Positions 21,700-27,778 of a DNA stretch of 27,778 nucleotides are shown here, piece by piece (within the stretch, counting starts at the first letter, position 1; every line of letters starts with the position of its first letter). The stretch is from contig NW_003123903.1 in the NCBI RefSeq assembly GCF_000003605.2, positions 534,053-561,830 of the forward strand, given 5' to 3'. This DNA comes from Saccoglossus kowalevskii (lineage: Eukaryota > Hemichordata > Enteropneusta > Harrimaniidae). Both the position numbers and the translations under genes were made by a program. A model generated the notes under the pieces. The model ran no database searches. It saw nothing but the letters and a program-made list of their open reading frames with translations, and was not told the DNA's origin.

Positions 21700-24600
21700 T
21701 ATTGTGTAAACAGAGGCGTGTTCCCGCCAGGATTTCTTGTGTGTTTTACTCCGTCGAGTGATTTTGGGCCACTGTCTTGTTCACGGTCCCCAATTTTCTC
21801 TCCTCCCTCCAATTCACCAGATTCATTGCCATAATCATCATTATCTCAACACACGTCCTCGTTTTATTGTGGCAAACAAGAGGGGACAATTATGTCCTTG
21901 TCTGCGAAATGGCGTGGATAGTTTCAGAGAGCAATACAATGCTGGCAAATTGGGCTATAACAAACAGAACCCCAATCAAAACCTCTCAGACTGTCCCGTT
22001 GATTGAGCTGAGAAGATATTATTAGTAAGTACATACGGGACAATAACCAGGGGTAGAGGAAAAGTCGAATGTAAACGATGTTTAACCGAAATATGTGACC
22101 ACAATCTCACTTAGAATGAGATTCCCCTGTGATTATGCCATCACTACATCATACTGCCTTTAGCTCAGAGCCCACGGCGCTGGGAAACGCCCGCTGGTCG
22201 CGTATAGATTTTGTTGAATTGACGAAGTTTTGACAATAAAGCGAGAACTGCAATTAGTGTATTATTGTTTTTCTCACCTTACCACTGTGACAAATTGCCT
22301 GATTGATAATTGTTACTTTACGAGTGGCGGGAAAAACAAGGAGGTGAATAGAACATAATTTCTTATAAAACAAAACAAAGAGCTGTCACCATGCCATGAT
22401 GTAATTCAAAAGACGTTTCTGTTTTGTATAAACAATCATTATAGTACATATACAAGATAGTCAATATATTCACGATGAATCGCTAATTACCATGCCACGT
22501 GACTAGTTTCAACTCGCTTCAGTGGTCGGCCTCTGTTGCCGGCAACAGAACAATAAATGTTGTCACCGTGGCGCTGCGCTTTTCAGCGGTGCATTAACGC
22601 AGTAAGACAATCGATGTTCGGGAGGTGGACAAACACGGCCAAGTAGACGAGATATAATGGCAAATTTGATAGACCACAGTCACTGTGTCAGTCCATACTA
22701 CTTTACCTCCATGTTGAACCATGGTGCGATCATATATAGATTATTATTATAAAAAAAAGAGCAATGCACCGAAGTCTGTGTTGTCTAATTGTCCTAACTG
22801 TCCTAAAATGTTTTTTTTTCCACGAAAAGCAATCCGATATGGATACCACGTGACAATTCCACGAGACGGAGTGGATATCCTCGTGTCGTACAGTAGTGCA
22901 TTGTGGGAAATTCAGACGAATTTGGCTGTTATATTTGAATCTATCGTCGGTGGGGTGCAAGCTACGTATACCAACTTTTGCTCGATCCTTTCTCACCTTC
23001 CCGGGGGCAAAAATTGTTCTGATGGTGGTCGTTTTTTTGTTTCGGTTGTTTTTTTTCAGTCCGGAATACGGGACCTTTACAGAAAAAATAATAATACACG
23101 CACAAAAAAGGAGACATACGGAAGTCGCCCAAGGATTGGTACTTACGTGTTCAATTAATCGCCGAAAGATAATAAACTGTATATAAACTTACAGTTGCCA
23201 AATTCGAATCTTTGTATCTGTTACTACCAGTGGGATGTTTGCGTGTATTGTATTTCAGCGCCGCTGGCTTCGATACTTGTCCCGATATACGAGGGCACGG
23301 ACTTTAAAAAATCCCCTATTCAGACTCAATTAAGAACAAAACTTTTAGTTAGCGTGTTTGGATAAACGAACTCGGCGCTTCGGAAAAACGATACAAGTAT
23401 GTTTTAGCTTTTCCTTTGTCCGTAATGTAGAAAGTTTGGGGCGTTTTTCGGCTAGTCTAGCCCCGTTTGACTCAGATTACAAACGAACTGGCGATGTTTT
23501 TTGACGTGCAGCTGCGCCGCACTCTTCGGCTAGATCCCAAAGCTTGCGACATGCAATTTCACTCATCGCGTTATTTTCGGCAGAGAAAAGAACCATTAGA
23601 AACAGGACAGAGAAACCATCGTGTATACAGTAATTTTATCGAGAAAAAATATTCTTCTTCAAATCCGAGAGTACTAAGAAACAAATAGTTGTCACCCCCA
23701 CGAGTTCCAACTCGAACCGCACCATGAATTTGGAGAACATTCTTATTGTACACAACTTACACGAATCTCGGTGCGATAAGTTCCGACAAAACTGACGAGT
23801 GGAAACGTACAGTGCGGTTTTTTGGCAGGCTTTTGGGCGGAGACAAGCTATTTGTAATCTGACCTATCCACGCCTTTCCACCGCAAGCTAAAACAACCGA
23901 AATCTGTATTTACGGAAATAGGCTAGAGTGAATTTATTTGTATAAACACGTTTGGGTTTATTTACTTGGGCTCCATTCAACGCACGTTTGTGTCTTTGTT
24001 TCAATTAGTATGACGCTTCCGGGCATTATGAGTTATGCTGTGAAATATATGTCTCATCAAGTAGTTGCAATGAACAATTTTATTTTTATTTTTCCCCTTT
24101 CGTGTTATTTTTTTAAACAACTAACATGCCATTTGTAATATGACTCAGCAAGTAGCTATATTTATCCTTGCATGTTTGGTTATATTTTATTGAATATTCA
24201 TTTTGAATTGCTTGGTTTACTTTTATTCCACGTTTTCAATATCTCTCTATTCTGTACAATTTGCCAATCATAGCGTTGCTCTTCCGTGCCTGCATGCCTC
24301 GCATAGGCGTTAGTGCGGCTAGTTTGCTCGTGTAATCCCCGCAGTGTTTACACGTGCTTGTCAAATCGGACGCTCGTTCACCGAACACTTGAACATACTT
24401 TCTCCACTTTATCGCTAAAATTAGTCGGCATATTAGGCCGCGTTTTGTTGCTAGTTGAGAACCACACACAGCGGATTTGCCGGTAGCAAGTGCAGTAGAA
24501 CATAGACGAACTCTTTGTCTTGTGAAGCTGTGAGAAACTGACAAAAATAAAGCGAAGTGCCTGAAGTAGCACTCGGTTGAAAGAATTCAAAGTGACTTCT

Positions 24601-25050
24601 CACTGTCGCTCGAATTTCTGTTTTGGTGTCTGTGTAAACATTCGCCCTAATAAACGACTCACAGCCAGTGGCAATAACTACGAACACCGAAAACGGTTCA
24701 GAAATCCGTCTATTGTGTCTAGTCCATCAACTCTCACTGTAACAATTCCCTGCAACATTATTGTGAGAATCCCACGTAAACATCGGTCCGTTTGAAGAGC
24801 AGATGAGCTTTCATAACCGACGGGATATACTGACACTAGAGAGAGGCTAAGAACGGTATAATTTTGAAAAACTGCTTGCAGTAATCTTCGCTCGTTGTGG
24901 ACTGTAACGTCTTGCAGAAGTTTCGATTGGGTAGTACTTCTTGTGTGCTGCATAATGATCAGCGTATAGGAACCTGGGGTTCCAAATAAGGGCATAAGCT
25001 AAGGCTTCGAATATAGCATTCCTATTAATCGCGCTCTCTAGTGACGGAAT
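21700..25050. other. Non-coding stretch between the exon-like segment and the CRE cluster
   Basis: No gene is recognisable. The longest open frame (22721-23158 plus, 145 codons, ATG in good context) contains lysine and phenylalanine runs from poly-A/T tracts and no domain. A strong acceptor-like sequence (GTTGTTTTTTTTCAG, ending about 23060) lies inside it. An 18-bp palindrome at 22532-22549 and a Su(H)/RBPJ-type TGTGGGAA (22902-22909) are the only motifs I would single out. Several overlapping minus-strand frames at 24236-24995 look like chance. Confidence 0.6.
22532..22549. promoter_or_regulatory. Perfect 18-bp palindrome TCTGTTGCCGGCAACAGA
   Basis: Fully self-complementary over 18 bases. 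It contains the RFX half-sites GTTGCC and GGCAAC abutting with zero spacer, whereas the classic X-box has two bases between them. By chance an 18-bp perfect palindrome is expected at about 0.1 per window this size. Confidence 0.5.
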
Positions 25051-25057
25051 GCAGCTG

Positions 25058-25090
25058 TGACGTCAAAATGACGTACTAGTATATTTATAT
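25058..25090 (+). promoter_or_regulatory. CRE-TATA promoter candidate
   Basis: A full CRE (TGACGTCA, 25058-25065) is followed by a CRE half-site (TGACGTA, 25069-25075) and a TATA-like TATATTTATAT (about 25080-25090) on the plus strand. Transcription would begin near 25110-25120. A second full CRE (25225-25232) and an E-box CACGTG (25257-25262) lie downstream. A donor-like GTAAGTAC at 25698 could end a first exon. No coding frame longer than 61 codons follows, so the product, if any, would be non-coding or a 5' leader. Confidence 0.4.
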
Positions 25091-25224
25091 GGGTGGAGGG
25101 AAAGTCGTTCAAGCCGACAACTGGGTTTTGGCATGTAGTCGTTCGATATTAAGAATATCTCTCAAAAACGTAATCTTCCAGATCAAAACGACATCGGCCC
25201 TTTGAACGGCATTCGTCTCATCAT

Positions 25225-25262
25225 TGACGTCATCAAAGCGTTACGTCGCTTGAGATCACGTG
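25225..25262. promoter_or_regulatory. Second CRE with adjacent E-box
   Basis: TGACGTCA at 25225-25232 sits within TCATTGACGTCATC and is followed by CACGTG at 25257-25262. With the CREs at 25058-25075 it forms a cluster of CREB/ATF-type sites within about 200 bases. Confidence 0.4.
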
Positions 25263-26222
25263 TGTTTCGTGATTACAAACAATGCATTTTACAAGCAGTG
25301 TAAATCGTACAAATCATGATTGTAATAAAATAATCATTCGTATGATTAAGAAATAGGCTTGTAATTCTTTCGTGATTCTCTTGTGTCACCCCGGGTGGGG
25401 TGGGGGGCTAAAAAAACACACTTAGATAAAATCGCGAAGAATTTTAAAATTTTTACCAAAAAGATCGGCCCGGCCGTAAAGATGAGAATCCAACCGAGTG
25501 CATACCCGCATACTTCAACTAGAGTCCATCTATACAGAGGAATCTAACTTCAACTATGTCAGCTCACAAGAATGTAATAGAAAATTTATCGTGTTTTGCC
25601 AAGGATTTAAGGATGTATTTAAGTATATTTATATTTGCACGATGAAAGTCGCTGTAATTTATTTACGTGTTTGGAAAGAGTAAATGAAAATGAAAATGTA
25701 AGTACGGCAAAAATCAAAGCCGAACAGTAACTAATTTATAGGACTAAGGTATGTATCTATTCAGCCCGCAAACAAAAAATGACAAACCCAACCCACCGGA
25801 GGTCTATTTCGGCCACGTCAATGGTCAGGGGCAGTTTTGAACTGCGCGCGGTGGAAACGAAGTACCGACTTCTTATAATATTCGTCGATGTGTTCCAATC
25901 ATCCCAGGAACTACTTAGTTGAACTTTAGTAGTGAATTTTTTTCGCTCATGTCGCAATTATTGTTCACATGGGACCCATACGCAATGCGGCACGGTGACG
26001 CGACGACCACTTCCCTTTAACGGTTTGTTTTTCTGAGACACTTGTAATGCGAAAGGATGGAATCTCAATTCATATTTGATGTATGGTTTTCTATGAAACT
26101 AGTCTTGATTATCCACATGTGGCTTCAGAAAATTAGACGTTTTCATCGTTGAAACATGTCTTTAGTATCAAGTACTTAGCGCCCCAATCTGATTAAAATC
26201 CGATGTAGGTATGAGGCTCCAA

Positions 26223-26264
26223 TTTTTTTTTTTTTTTAATATTTTTTTTTTATATATATATATA
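26223..26264. repeat. Poly-T and (TA)n low-complexity tract
   Basis: Two T runs separated by AATA, followed by seven TA dinucleotides. It lies about 160 bases upstream of the CCAAT-type promoter candidate. Confidence 0.95.
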
Positions 26265-26425
26265 ACCCTTTATATTATATTTATTTGTATTTTAGTTTGA
26301 ATATGTCGATTTTTTTGGTTTTTCTTGCCGTTAATCAGTTCTTAGAAAATTGTGTCCCACTCGCCTCTAACTACATCTGACTCAATGCCTATACAAATCT
26401 CGTACAAATCTCGCACAGGGACCAG

Positions 26426-26569
26426 CCAATCAGATCACGGGTTACAAACGCGCCTGAGCATGACTCAAAACATGGCGGCGTACTGCTGCTACTTTTGCGT
26501 GAGCTGGACCTCATACAACTTATTAACAACGCAGTTTTGTCGATGATGGATCGTTGTCTATAATAACAA
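26426..26569 (+). promoter_or_regulatory. Promoter and first-exon candidate of a plus-strand gene
   Basis: An NF-Y-type CCAATCAG (from 26426), an AP-1 site TGACTCA (26461-26467) and a YY1-like AAAACATGGCGGC (about 26467-26479) lie in order. This arrangement is typical of housekeeping promoters whose YY1 site overlaps the start of the transcript. The segment ends in a strong donor, ACAA|GTAAGTAG (GT at 26570-26571). The ATG within ATGGCGGC opens only 24 codons before TGA, so it is either an upstream ORF or simply part of the YY1 site. The main coding region would lie downstream, probably beyond the window. Confidence 0.4.
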
Positions 26570-26868
26570 GTAAGTAGCATTCATTAACTCTTTTGGCCTT
26601 GATTGTATTTTATTTCTGTTTGGTGGCAGATGAATTACATGTGCCAGTAATGTTGTTTTTTCCTCTGGATCGGCGTCGGTGATCCGGTATCAACTACAAG
26701 TCGTTTTATCCCAATCACGATCTTTACTTGAAAATTCATTTTAGTCGATCGTTTCTGAACTAACAATTCACAAAAAATGGATGTTTTTTCTACTGCTCCC
26801 AGTTGACAGATTGGTCACCGTCAACGCTCGCTATCAATTCACCATGTTCCATGTTTGTTTGTTTTCAG

Positions 26869-27778
26869 GAAGAACGTGACACCCCAGAAACAATTATCCC
26901 CCAGGGCAGATGAGTTTGTTTTTTGTGGATTCAGTTTTAGAAACCAACTACTAGTATTCGCGTGTCGATAGTATATATTTATACAATTTACATAATATTT
27001 ATGTTAATCATCTATATTGTATTTATTGATGTGCATTGCTAACAGCACAGCCATCTCAGTGTACTTTTTTTCGATAACTGTTGTAACGTTACGAGATTAA
27101 TGCAGCACATGAATTAATTTAAGATGTTAATTAGTATTTGCTTAGACATGATGCTGTACTATAATTTTTTTCCATACCAGTTTTTTTTTTTTTTTTTGTA
27201 ATTATTGTCCATTTTTTAGTCAGTGTTTTTTGATGCAAAATGTCTTAGTTTGTATCTTTGGTCACACAAAGAAAAGATCCACCAGGTATTCTTTAGTATC
27301 CATCAACTTGTTATTTAACTAAGATTCTCAACAGGCATTTTGGAATAGTTGTGCTATTTTAATAAACAGTACCATCACAATTAACTAATAGTAGGTAGCC
27401 ACATATCCCTGTTGAATTCTAAAACTGATGAATAGCTGCCAAATACTTTTGTTTTTTTTATAAGAGTATTTTCAGTAAATTAGTGATTGACAAACATATT
27501 TTCTTTGAGATAAATATTTATTGATACTTAAATAAACCTTGTTCTGTCAATTGTTTTTTTTAAGCAGATGAACATGTTATGCTTAAAAAAACAGCTGGAA
27601 AATAAATTAATGCCTTAAGGATGTAAATATATGCTATTTTTCATGAAATAAACCAAGATGTCACTTATTTAGGTGATGTGGTTTATTGTTCTTCATGTCA
27701 CTGATGTCTTCCATTTGATGCAAAATCTTCAAATAAGTTAACCCTCCTATATACTGTTACATTTATTATATAATTTAC
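26869..27778 (+). other. Second-exon candidate, then AT-rich DNA to the window end
   Basis: A strong acceptor, ATGTTTGTTTGTTTTCAG (ending 26868), follows the donor at 26570 after a 299-base gap. The sequence after it has one frame open for about 33 codons, but joined to the upstream exon it has no in-frame ATG, so the pair would be untranslated or non-coding. From about 26940 the DNA is very AT-rich with poly-T (27181-27197). AATAAA signals occur near 27359, 27529, 27603 and 27645; these could end a short transcript. No other gene is visible. Confidence 0.3.
27181..27197. repeat. Poly-T run
   Basis: Seventeen consecutive T in AT-rich DNA near the window end. No retroposon body is recognisable beside it. 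Confidence 0.95.

Noticed and set aside
22721-23158. 145-codon plus-strand open frame with an ATG in good context
   Set aside because: No recognisable domain; lysine and phenylalanine runs come from poly-A and poly-T tracts. A rough estimate from base composition gives about 0.2 such frames per window by chance, so it is borderline but unsupported.
24236-24995. Several overlapping minus-strand open frames of 70-105 codons
   Set aside because: Different frames over the same DNA, no domains and no splice logic linking them.
25393-25407. G-rich run GGGTGGGGTGGGGGG as a second quadruplex
   Set aside because: It has only three separable G-tracts of three or more, so it does not meet the canonical four-tract pattern.
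1-27778. tRNA, rRNA, CRISPR arrays, transposase or reverse-transcriptase genes
   Set aside because: No B-box/cloverleaf pattern, no spaced identical repeats with unique spacers, and no transposon protein motifs seen in any open frame.

Overview
This is animal nuclear DNA: AT-rich, mostly non-coding, with one gene that can be assembled with confidence. On the minus strand lies a two-exon doublesex/mab-3-related transcription factor of the Dmrt4/5 group (vertebrate DMRTA1/DMRTA2, fly dmrt99B). Exon 1 (14355-13911) encodes the DM zinc-binding DNA-binding domain. A 7,099-base GT-AG intron follows, and exon 2 (6811-5871) encodes the DMA domain and the C-terminal tail. The two exons join in phase through a shared Glu codon and give a 461-residue protein. 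The gene structure, sparse coding and microsatellites suggest a bilaterian invertebrate, perhaps a marine lophotrochozoan. The species cannot be read from this window.

Layout: 1-5297 is gene-free DNA downstream of the gene, with two clean tandem repeats, a poly-C/CA microsatellite and a cluster of direct repeats. 5298-5870 is the probable 3'UTR. 5871-14355 is the gene body, whose intron holds a very G-poor A/C island, a pair of E-boxes one helical turn apart and an RFX-type palindrome. 14356-14772 is the 5' leader and promoter, with three CCAAT boxes and no upstream ATG for 371 bases. 14773-21470 is upstream non-coding DNA with a G-quadruplex motif, a second RFX-type palindrome and an enhancer-like block. 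21483-21624 is an exon-like segment of unknown identity. Near 25058-25262 there is a CRE cluster with a TATA box. At 26426-26569 there is a CCAAT/AP-1/ATGGCGGC promoter-like segment ending in a strong splice donor, with a strong acceptor at 26868; this may be the 5' end of a plus-strand neighbour that leaves the window.

The window reads as a developmental transcription-factor locus in a gene-sparse, regulation-rich neighbourhood. I found no tRNA, rRNA, CRISPR array, bacterial operon or transposon protein. I see no unprecedented system. The best leads are regulatory: the repeated RFX-type palindromes, the upstream G-quadruplex, the CRE promoter and the two candidate unannotated transcripts.
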